Assembly (NCBI GenBank): GCA_900545805.1
Contig: URAL01000005.1
Location: 1-58,592, forward strand
Length of the DNA: 58,592 nt
Direction: 5' to 3'
Source: an uncultured Eubacteriales bacterium
Lineage (GTDB): Bacteria > Bacillota > Clostridia > Oscillospirales > Oscillospiraceae
In this document: positions 33,013 to 39,923 of the stretch, in pieces
How the letters are laid out: each line of letters starts with the position of its first letter
Numbering within the stretch: position 1 is the first letter of the stretch
The notes under the pieces: model-generated
The model's input: the letters and a program-made list of their open reading frames with translations, nothing else
Databases searched by the model: none
Told to the model about the DNA's origin: nothing
Made by a program: the position numbers and the translations under genes

Positions 33013-33052
33013 AAAGAGAGAGCACAGGCTAAATGCCTGTGCTCTCTCTTTC
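33013..33052. terminator. Bidirectional terminator
   Basis: AAAGAGAGAGCACAGGC, TAAAT, then the matching arm; ends the leftward ABC operon. Confidence 0.88.
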
Positions 33053-33058
33053 GATTTT

Positions 33059-33844
33059 TCAGTTGAGCAGTATGCGGTCGTTGTCGAGCGCCTTGCCGGA
33101 GCCGGCCCTGAAGCGGTCGAGGAAGTCCTGCACGGTCATGCCCTCACGCTCGGTGCCTGACACGTCCATGATGATGTTTCCCTTATCCATCATAAGCGTG
33201 CGGTTTCCGAGATCGAGCGCCGACTGCATGTTGTGCGTTATCATCATGCAGGTGATCCTGCTGTCTGCGACGATGCTTTTCGTAAGCTCCAGTACCTTTT
33301 CCGCCGTACCGGGGTCGAGCGCCGCCGTGTGCTCGTCCAGAAGTAGGAGCTTCGGCGGAACTATCGTAGCCATCAGCAGAGTAAGTGCCTGACGCTGGCC
33401 GCCGGAGAGCAGGCCGACAGGCTGCGTTAACCGATCCTCAAGCCCCATATCCAAAAGCGCGAGCCTTTCGCGGAACATGGCGCGATCGGACTTGGTTATG
33501 TGCGAAAACCAGCCGCCGCTTTTTGCCGCCATTGCGAGGTTTTCCTCGATGCTCATGCCGGGTGCGCTGCCGCGCATGGGATCCTGGAACAGACGGCCGA
33601 TGCTGCGTGCGCGCTTGTGCTCGGGCATGAAGGTGATATCCTTTCCGTCTAGCTCTATGCTGCCGCTGTCGGTGAAGAAGCTGCCGGCAACGGCGTTAAA
33701 AAGCGTCGATTTTCCCGCGCCGTTTGCGCCGATGATGGTGATGAAGTCGCCGTCGCGCACATCGAGCGAAAGTCCGCTCAGGGCGGTCTTTTCGTTGACA
33801 GTTCCGGGATTAAAGGTCTTGCTGATGCTATTGAGCCTGAGCAT
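33059..33844 (-). CDS. ABC ATPase of the Trp-type importer
   Basis: 261 residues. Walker A GANGAGKST, signature LLSGGQRQALTLL, Walker B LLLLDEHTAALD and the H-loop ITHN are present. ATG 33844 follows the permease stop by one base (TGATATG) and gives the same N-terminus (MLRLNSISKTFNPGT) as the paralogue at 38714, so GTG 33853 is less likely. Third gene of the T-box operon; it energises tryptophan uptake by inference. Confidence 0.9.
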   Translation of the reverse strand: MLRLNSISKTFNPGTVNEKTALSGLSLDVRDGDFITIIGANGAGKSTLFNAVAGSFFTDSGSIELDGKDITFMPEHKRARSIGRLFQDPMRGSAPGMSIEENLAMAAKSGGWFSHITKSDRAMFRERLALLDMGLEDRLTQPVGLLSGGQRQALTLLMATIVPPKLLLLDEHTAALDPGTAEKVLELTKSIVADSRITCMMITHNMQSALDLGNRTLMMDKGNIIMDVSGTEREGMTVQDFLDRFRAGSGKALDNDRILLN

Positions 33845-33845
33845 A

Positions 33846-34778
33846 TCAAACACCGCCCTTCTGTGCTTTAAGGCCGAGCCGGCGCTTTATCATGGGCATC
33901 TGCTTTTTGAGATACGGTATCGATATCGCAAGCACGACGATGATCGAGGAGATGAGCTTGAGCATGAACGCCGGCATATCGAAGCGCAGCGCAACGGTGT
34001 ACACCAGCCTGAACAGTACAGAGCCGAGCACAACGCCCACAGCTCGTGTGAAGATGCCGCCCCTGCCCATGATAACGCCGCCGATGAGCAGGGAGGCCAG
34101 CGCGATGGTGACCATGCCGGTGCCGATGTTTATATCGACGGCTTTCTGCGACTGAGCCAGCAGACAGCCGGACAGCGCCGTGAACGAGCCTGCGATGCAC
34201 AGGCCGATTATGGTCGTGAACGCGGTATTTATGGACGATGAGCGCACCATGTCGGGATTATTGCCAGTTGCGCGTATCGCAAGGCCGAGACGCGTTTTGA
34301 GAAACAGGGTCAGCAGGACGAGAATGACGATAACAGCGATAAGCGCGACCGCAAGCTTGTACTGCTTTGCGAAAGCAGTACCCTTGAGAAGCTCCTTCAT
34401 GAGCGTAAACACGGTATCTGCCTTGTTCATGTTCAGAAGCGACGAGCCTCCCATGATGGCGATGTTTATTGAATAAAGTCCGGTGTTCACGATGATGCCG
34501 GCCAGCAGACTGTCAACGCCGAGCTTTGTCTGCAATAAGGCGGTCACAAAGCCCGAGCATACGCCGGCAGCCATCGCGGCGGGTATCGCAAGATACGGAT
34601 GCCCCGAGAGCACGACTATCGCGCCGACTGCGGCGCCGAGGGTGAAGCAGCCGTCGGTTGAAAGGTCGCACACGTTGAGCATACTGTAGCTCAAATACAG
34701 TGCGAGCACCGTCAGCGAGCAGATAAGTCCCAGCTCAAGCGCTGTCTGCCCGAGACTCAGTATCGTTGCAATATCCAT
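33846..34778 (-). CDS. ABC permease of the Trp-type importer
   Basis: 310 residues, eight to nine hydrophobic helices of the branched-chain/YufPQ permease fold. The loop RLGLAIRATGNNPDMVRSSS is the conserved coupling region facing the ATPase. Middle gene of the T-box operon; the family includes TrpY-type permeases for tryptophan. Confidence 0.9.
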   Translation of the reverse strand: MDIATILSLGQTALELGLICSLTVLALYLSYSMLNVCDLSTDGCFTLGAAVGAIVVLSGHPYLAIPAAMAAGVCSGFVTALLQTKLGVDSLLAGIIVNTGLYSINIAIMGGSSLLNMNKADTVFTLMKELLKGTAFAKQYKLAVALIAVIVILVLLTLFLKTRLGLAIRATGNNPDMVRSSSINTAFTTIIGLCIAGSFTALSGCLLAQSQKAVDINIGTGMVTIALASLLIGGVIMGRGGIFTRAVGVVLGSVLFRLVYTVALRFDMPAFMLKLISSIIVVLAISIPYLKKQMPMIKRRLGLKAQKGGV

Positions 34779-34811
34779 GTTGTTTCCTCTTTCCTGTATG
34801 GAGACTGTTGT

Positions 34812-35873
34812 TTACTGCTGAACGTCGCCGAAGCTCTCAGCGGTGGTGATGGTGTTTATCTTGGTGCAGTAGGGCTCGAAGGCCTTTGCGACGGTGTCGT
34901 AGTCGTAGCCGAGCTCGGAGCAGATCTCGGTGTTGATGGTCGCGGTGCCGTTATCGAAGGTCTTGACTGCCATGGTCGCTGTGTCTGCGCCGTTAAGAAG
35001 GATATCCGCCGCCATGTTTGCGGTCTCGACGCCGAGGTTTGCGTAGTCTACGCCGTAGCCGAGGAATGCGCCGTTGAGTGCGAAGGAGTCAGCGCCGGCG
35101 TAGTGAGGGATGCCTGCCTTTGCGAGGGTTTCGTAGATCGCGAGCTCTGCCTTCATGATGGAGTTGTCGGTCGGAGTGAACACGGCGTCAACGCCGTCTG
35201 CTACCATTGCCTCGGCTGCGAGCATGACCTCGTCTGCGGTGGAGCCGGTGTGCTCGACTACCTCAACGCCCTTGTCTGCGAGAAATTTCTTCGCCGCCGC
35301 GATGGAAGCGGTGGAGGAGTCCTGACCGACGTCGTACAGCAGGCCGATCTTCTTTGCGTCGGGGTCGTTTGCGAAGATGAGGTTCATGATAGCGTCCGCG
35401 TCGAGGTAGTCGCTGGTGCCGGTGACGTTTGCGCCCGGCTTGTCGAGGCTCTCAACGAGCTCTGCGCCGACGGGGTCGGAAACCGCGGAGAACACAACGG
35501 GGATCTCATTATCCTCGGTCAATGCCTGCATGCGCATCGCAACGGGGGTCGCAACGCCGATCATGAGGTCAACGTCCTCGGCAATGAAGTTGGAGATTAT
35601 CTGCTCCATAACGGTCGCGTCGGCATTGCAGTTATCGTACTTAATATCAAAGGTGACGCCCTTTTCCTCGCCGATGGCCTTGAGCCGGGCCTGGATGTTC
35701 TCGACTATCTGATTTAGGGACGCATCGTCAACATAGTTGCAGATGCCGACCTTATAGACCTTTGCGCTGTCGCTGTCGCCGTCCTTGGTCTGACTGCCGC
35801 AGGCGCACAGGGTAAATACCATTGCCAGAGCGCATACGAGCGCGAGTGCCTTTTTGATGATGCTGTTTTTCAT
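34812..35873 (-). CDS. trpX: Substrate-binding lipoprotein, TrpX type, under Trp T-box
   Basis: 353 residues. A lipobox with Cys25 (TLCAC) anchors it outside the membrane. The mature part is the two-lobe ABC_sub_bind fold (VGICNYVDDASLNQIVENI...; VVFSAVSDPVGAELV). ATG 35873 has GGAGG 8 nt upstream. The substrate is inferred as tryptophan from the UGG specifier of the leader. First gene of a binding protein-permease-ATPase operon. Confidence 0.88.
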   Translation of the reverse strand: MKNSIIKKALALVCALAMVFTLCACGSQTKDGDSDSAKVYKVGICNYVDDASLNQIVENIQARLKAIGEEKGVTFDIKYDNCNADATVMEQIISNFIAEDVDLMIGVATPVAMRMQALTEDNEIPVVFSAVSDPVGAELVESLDKPGANVTGTSDYLDADAIMNLIFANDPDAKKIGLLYDVGQDSSTASIAAAKKFLADKGVEVVEHTGSTADEVMLAAEAMVADGVDAVFTPTDNSIMKAELAIYETLAKAGIPHYAGADSFALNGAFLGYGVDYANLGVETANMAADILLNGADTATMAVKTFDNGTATINTEICSELGYDYDTVAKAFEPYCTKINTITTAESFGDVQQ

Positions 35874-35939
35874 TGTTTTTTCCTCCAAAAATGTTTTTTT
35901 CAGCTTGGGTGCAGATGGAGGGGAGCTTGCCTGTAAAAC

Positions 35940-36212
35940 AAAAAAAGCAGCCTCCTATCCCAACAATGGGACAAGAGCTGCGCTCCTGCGATACCACCCA
36001 AATTGACGAAGAATTCGTCCGCTCGCTTATGCGTACCATCATACGCACCCCGATTGATAACGGGAGGGATCCCGTCGGCATCTACTCAAGCCTTCCGCTT
36101 TTTCAAGCCGCCCTCCGAAGTCCATTCACTCTGCGCCGCCGACCGCGATCTCACCACCCACGGTTCTCTTAACGCCGGTTTATCAAAGCTACTACTCTTC
36201 GTCACAGGTTTG
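35940..36212 (-). ncRNA. T-box riboswitch, specifier UGG (Trp)
   Basis: Reading leftward: the stem I start GACGAAGAGTAGTA, an apical AGAGAACCGTGGGTGGTGAGA, then GTGAA-TGG-ACTTC with the specifier at 36124-36122, a linker ending CTTGAGTAGA, the T-box sequence TGGGTGGTATCGCA (36000-35987), and a terminator whose GCAGC arms end in T7 (35981-35940). Uncharged tRNA-Trp should pair with the specifier and the T-box to allow read-through into trpX. The specifier is assigned by position relative to conserved flanks, not by folding. Confidence 0.9.
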
Positions 36213-36220
36213 ATGCTGCA

Positions 36221-36248
36221 ATTATAGCACCTGATTTTAGCTTGTCAA
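36221..36248 (-). promoter_or_regulatory. Promoter of the T-box operon
   Basis: On the minus strand TTGACA, 16 nt, TATAAT, both consensus. Start expected near 36213, right before the T-box. Confidence 0.8.
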
Positions 36249-36394
36249 GCCCCAAAGCAAAATTTTTTCGCAAATTATTTTCACTGGAAGGTACAGGCTT
36301 GATTTAATTATTTATATTATAGTATCTCTGTACGCATTGTGCCAAATGTATGTATCTGCGCTCAAAAATAAACAGATTTTGTTGCAATTGACGG

Positions 36395-36423
36395 TTGACT
36401 TTTCCCATTTAAAGCGCTATTAT
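36395..36423 (+). promoter_or_regulatory. Promoter of the second importer operon
   Basis: TTGACT, 17 nt, TATTAT. The transcript starts near 36430, giving a leader of about 300 nt. Confidence 0.65.
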
Positions 36424-36480
36424 TTCGACATGAAAACACGGCGGCCCGCGCCGGATGATTTTATGAAGGGAGATACGGCA

Positions 36481-36636
36481 ATGAGCATCTGCGCAGCGAA
36501 AAACACGATAAACACCGGCAGACGCGCAGTGTCTGCTTACTCCTATTTCGGCTTTATTCAGGTCTGCTATGCAGACCGATATTTTGCTGCTTTGAAATTG
36601 TCCGACCGGTGTGAACACCCCGAAGCTGTTTTCTGA
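36481..36636 (+). CDS. Putative Tyr/Phe-rich leader peptide of the second importer
   Basis: 51 codons, GAAGGGAG before the ATG. The centre reads AYSYFGFIQVCYADRYF: four Tyr and three Phe in 17 residues, no Trp. The codons overlap a perfect GGTCTGC-TAT-GCAGACC hairpin (36561-36577), whose 3' arm can also pair with CGGTGTG near 36607. The stop is followed by a terminator. This is the layout of ribosome-mediated attenuation, here responding to Tyr and/or Phe. A longer frame from ATG 36430 is possible. Confidence 0.55.
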   Translation: MSICAAKNTINTGRRAVSAYSYFGFIQVCYADRYFAALKLSDRCEHPEAVF

Positions 36637-36648
36637 TACGGGAAATCT

Positions 36649-36684
36649 CAGGGTGCTGCCATTCCGGCGGCACCCTGTTTTTTT
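36649..36684 (+). terminator. Attenuator-like terminator before the second importer
   Basis: CAGGGTGCTGCC and GGCGGCACCCTG arms followed by T7, 13 nt after the leader stop and 44 nt before the binding-protein gene. The upstream CACCC (36616-36620) can pair with GGGTG of the first arm as an antiterminator. Confidence 0.8.
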
Positions 36685-36727
36685 AAGCAACTTTTCAACG
36701 CTTTAAATCAAAAAAGGAGAAATCGAC

Positions 36728-37696
36728 ATGAAAAAGAAAATAACGGCTTTAGTAATGGCAGCCGCAATGTGTCTGAGCTTTGCAGCATGCGGAAGCGATA
36801 ACGGCGGCGATACCGCCAAGGATACCTACACCGTCGGCATATGCCAGCTGGTGCAGCACCAGGCGCTCGATGCGGCGACCCAGGGCTTTAAGGATGCTCT
36901 GAAGGAGGAGCTCGGCGACAAGGTCGAGTTTGTTGAGCAGAACGCCGCAAACGATATCCCGACCTGCGGCACCATCTGCAACGGCTTTGTTTCCGATGGC
37001 GTTGACCTCATCCTCGCAAACGCGACTCCGGCGCTTCAGGCGGCCGTCTCCGCGACTCAGTCCATCCCCATCCTCGGCACTGCCGTCACCGAGTACGGCG
37101 TTGCGCTCGATATAAAGAACTTCTCCGGTACCGTCGGCGGCAACGTTTCCGGCACCTCCGACCTTGCGCCGCTCGATCAGCAGGCCGCAATGTTCTCCGA
37201 GCTTCTGCCCGACGCAAAGACCGTCGGCATCCTCTACTGCTCGGCCGAGGCAAACTCCGTATACCAGGTGGATATAGTCAAGGCCGCTCTTGAGGACAAG
37301 GGCATCACCGTTAAGGTCTACACCTTTGCAGACTCCAACGATGTCGCCACCGTGACCGCGACCGCATGCGACGAGTGCGACGCTCTGTACATCCCCACAG
37401 ACAACACCGCCGCCTCCTGCGCCGAGGCCATAAACAACGTAGCTCTGCCCAAGAAGACCCCCATCATTACGGGCGAGGAAGGCATAGCAAAGGGCTGCGG
37501 CATCGCAACTCTGTCCATCGACTACTATGAGCTCGGCGTTACAACCGGCAAGATGGCCGCAAAGATCCTCACCGGTGAGGGTGATATTGCCACCATGCCC
37601 ATCGAGTACTACCAGAACCCCGTCAAGAAGTACAATGCCGATCTCTGCGAGCAGCTCGGCATCAGCGTTCCCTCCGATTACACCGCTATCGACTGA
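36728..37696 (+). CDS. Substrate-binding lipoprotein, TrpX-like, second importer
   Basis: 322 residues. A lipobox with Cys21 (FAAC) is followed by the ABC_sub_bind fold (VGICQLVQHQALDAATQGF; ANATPALQAAVSATQSIPILGTAV). It is clearly a paralogue of the lipoprotein at 34812 but diverged. AAGGAG precedes the ATG. By the Tyr/Phe-rich leader it may take up tyrosine or phenylalanine; this is inference. Confidence 0.88.
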   Translation: MKKKITALVMAAAMCLSFAACGSDNGGDTAKDTYTVGICQLVQHQALDAATQGFKDALKEELGDKVEFVEQNAANDIPTCGTICNGFVSDGVDLILANATPALQAAVSATQSIPILGTAVTEYGVALDIKNFSGTVGGNVSGTSDLAPLDQQAAMFSELLPDAKTVGILYCSAEANSVYQVDIVKAALEDKGITVKVYTFADSNDVATVTATACDECDALYIPTDNTAASCAEAINNVALPKKTPIITGEEGIAKGCGIATLSIDYYELGVTTGKMAAKILTGEGDIATMPIEYYQNPVKKYNADLCEQLGISVPSDYTAID

Positions 37697-37730
37697 TAAA
37701 CAACCAACAAACCGAAACGAGGTCTGAAAA

Positions 37731-38714
37731 ATGACAATGTCCGTATACCTGTCCGCCTTGAGCGTGACAAACCTGATATCGAGAATGCCGGCCGCAGTCG
37801 CGCAGGGCATAATATGGGGTCTCATGGCCTTGGGAGTGTTTATAACCTTCCGCCTGCTGGACATCCCCGATATGACCGTTGACGGCTCGTTTGCCACGGG
37901 CGGAGCCGTAACGGTAATGCTCCTGCTGGCAGGTATGCCCGCGTGGGCGGCACTGCTGATTGCGATAATTGTCGGTGTGCTCACCGGCCTGTGTACAGGC
38001 TTTCTGCATACAAAGCTCGGCATCCCGGCCATTCTCGCCGGTATCCTGACACAGTTTGCGCTGTATTCGATAAACCTGCGCATCATGACCAAGGCCAATC
38101 AGACGGCCAGCGTGCAGAAGTTCGGGATGTTCTGGGAAAACGGCAACGGCTTTCTTGTATCCTCGCTGCACATCACGCAGGCGATACTCATAGGACTTGT
38201 CATAGCGGCAGTCATTGTCGCTCTTTCCTACTGGTACTTCGGAACCGAGCAGGGCAGTGCGCTGCGCGCAACCGGCAATAACCCTGCAATGAGCCGCGCT
38301 CAGGGCATTCATATTGAGACCATGAAGGTCATAGGCCTCGGCATCTCCAACGGCATCGTTGCCCTTGCCGGCGGACTTATGACGCAGTTTCAGGGCACGG
38401 CCGACGTAAGCATGGGCCGCGGCGCCATCGTCATCGGCCTTGCGGCCATTGTCATAGGCGAGATACTGTGCGACGCAATATTCAGCAAGGGCTGCAATTT
38501 CGCGGTAAGGCTCGGCTTTGTAATCTTCGGCGGCATTGTTTACTATGCAGTCATGGTAGTCATACTGTGGCTGAAGCTCGACCCGAACGATCTGAAGCTG
38601 TTCACTGCCATTATCGTTGCGATATTCCTTGCGATACCGCAGCTCAAGGCGCGGTCAAAAAGCTCGTTTTCGCGCTCGAAGAAAAGAGCGCTTAGCGAAA
38701 GGAGCGATGCGTAA
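37731..38714 (+). CDS. ABC permease, second importer
   Basis: 327 residues, nine or so hydrophobic helices, paralogous to 33846-34778, with EQGSALRATGNNPAMSRAQG as coupling loop. GAGGT precedes the ATG. Its stop overlaps the ATPase start by one base (TAATG). Confidence 0.9.
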   Translation: MTMSVYLSALSVTNLISRMPAAVAQGIIWGLMALGVFITFRLLDIPDMTVDGSFATGGAVTVMLLLAGMPAWAALLIAIIVGVLTGLCTGFLHTKLGIPAILAGILTQFALYSINLRIMTKANQTASVQKFGMFWENGNGFLVSSLHITQAILIGLVIAAVIVALSYWYFGTEQGSALRATGNNPAMSRAQGIHIETMKVIGLGISNGIVALAGGLMTQFQGTADVSMGRGAIVIGLAAIVIGEILCDAIFSKGCNFAVRLGFVIFGGIVYYAVMVVILWLKLDPNDLKLFTAIIVAIFLAIPQLKARSKSSFSRSKKRALSERSDA

Positions 38715-39508
38715 TGCTGGAGATAAAAAACGTTTCAAAGACCTTTAACCCCGGGACCATAAACGAAAAGCACGCACTGACGAACCTCAGCCTGAGCCTC
38801 GGCGGCGGCGACTTCGTAACCGTCATCGGCGGCAACGGCGCGGGCAAATCGACGCTCCTGAACGCCGTCGCCGGCGTGTGGCCGGTCGATTCCGGCGCTA
38901 TCCTCATCGACGGCGAGGACGTCACCGGTATGCCGGAGTATAAGCGCGCAAAATACATCGGCCGCGTGTTCCAGGACCCCATGATGGGCACCGCGCCCAA
39001 CATGCAGATCGAGGAAAACCTCGCGCTGGCTCTGCGCCGCGGCAAAAAGCGCGGCCTCAAATGGGGAGTGACGAACGCCGAGCGAGAGGCATACCGCGAA
39101 AAGCTCGCAACCCTCGGCCTCGGCCTTGAGGACAGACTCACCGCGAAGGTCGGCCTGCTCTCCGGCGGTCAGCGCCAGGCGCTGACGCTGCTGATGGCGT
39201 CGCTTCAGACCCCGAAGCTGCTGCTTCTGGATGAGCACACCGCCGCACTTGACCCCGGCACGGCCAAAAAGGTACTTGAGCTTTCCGATAAGATAATCAG
39301 CGAAAATAAGCTCACCGCGCTCATGATAACGCACAACATGAGCGACGCCATACGCCACGGCAACCGCCTTATAATGATGGACAGAGGCCGCATCGTCCTC
39401 GACATCTCCGGTGAGGAAAAAAGCCGCCTTACCAAGGCAGATCTCCTCGAGCGCTTTGCCGAAAAGGCCGGCGTCCAGGAGGAGACCGACTCCGTCCTGC
39501 TGTCATAA
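38714..39508 (+). CDS. ABC ATPase, second importer
   Basis: 264 residues. Walker A GGNGAGKST, signature LLSGGQRQALTLLMA, Walker B LLLLDEHTAALD and ITHN are intact. It shares its first residues with the leftward paralogue (SKTFNPGT-NEK-AL). Last gene of the operon, followed by a strong terminator. Confidence 0.92.
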   Translation: MLEIKNVSKTFNPGTINEKHALTNLSLSLGGGDFVTVIGGNGAGKSTLLNAVAGVWPVDSGAILIDGEDVTGMPEYKRAKYIGRVFQDPMMGTAPNMQIEENLALALRRGKKRGLKWGVTNAEREAYREKLATLGLGLEDRLTAKVGLLSGGQRQALTLLMASLQTPKLLLLDEHTAALDPGTAKKVLELSDKIISENKLTALMITHNMSDAIRHGNRLIMMDRGRIVLDISGEEKSRLTKADLLERFAEKAGVQEETDSVLLS

Positions 39509-39511
39509 AGC

Positions 39512-39551
39512 AAAAAACCACCGCCCGTGAGGTTTCCTCACGGGCGGTTTT
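39512..39551 (+). terminator. Terminator of the second importer operon
   Basis: CCGCCCGTGAGG, TTT, CCTCACGGGCGG, TTTT. Confidence 0.9.
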
Positions 39552-39555
39552 GCTG

Positions 39556-39584
39556 TTGACAAAAATGGGGGGGGGTGTTATAAT
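39556..39584 (+). promoter_or_regulatory. Consensus promoter with a nine-G tract in its spacer
   Basis: TTGACA (39556-39561), a 17-nt spacer containing G9 (39567-39575), TATAAT (39579-39584). Both boxes are perfect. Homopolymer slippage would change the spacer length and so promoter strength, the arrangement used for phase variation elsewhere. Confidence 0.75.
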
Positions 39585-39625
39585 GTTATATAAAATGAGT
39601 AAACTGTGCTGAAGAGGAAACTGAT

Positions 39626-39877
39626 ATGAAAAAAGCGATAATTACCGTAATAGCGATGTTCCTTTTGATCTGCTGGCCGCTCGGAGGATTGTGGGGCGTG
39701 ATACTCAGCCCTGTTATAGGCGGCGGAGCTTCCGAATCGTATCTGTACCCAATCTATGGCGGGATTATCCTGCTGTCGGGCGTGGTCGTCGTCTGCACAT
39801 CGGTCGTGTGCGAAAGGATACAGCAGCTCAAAGACGAGCTGAAGGACAAAGATAAAAACGACTCCGAGGACAAATAA
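39626..39877 (+). CDS. Small membrane protein behind the poly-G promoter
   Basis: 83 residues: two hydrophobic helices (about 3-24 and 43-62) and a highly charged cytoplasmic tail (LKDELKDKDKNDSEDK). GAGGA precedes the ATG. No family recognised. It is the only gene driven by the G9 promoter and ends at a terminator, so any phase variation would act on this protein alone. Confidence 0.7.
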   Translation: MKKAIITVIAMFLLICWPLGGLWGVILSPVIGGGASESYLYPIYGGIILLSGVVVVCTSVVCERIQQLKDELKDKDKNDSEDK

Positions 39878-39880
39878 AAC

Positions 39881-39912
39881 AAGCTCCGTATGCACTGCAT
39901 ACGGAGCTTTAC
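39881..39912. terminator. Bidirectional terminator
   Basis: AAGCTCCGTATGC, ACT, GCATACGGAGCTT. Confidence 0.82.
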
Positions 39913-39923
39913 TCTTATGATTA

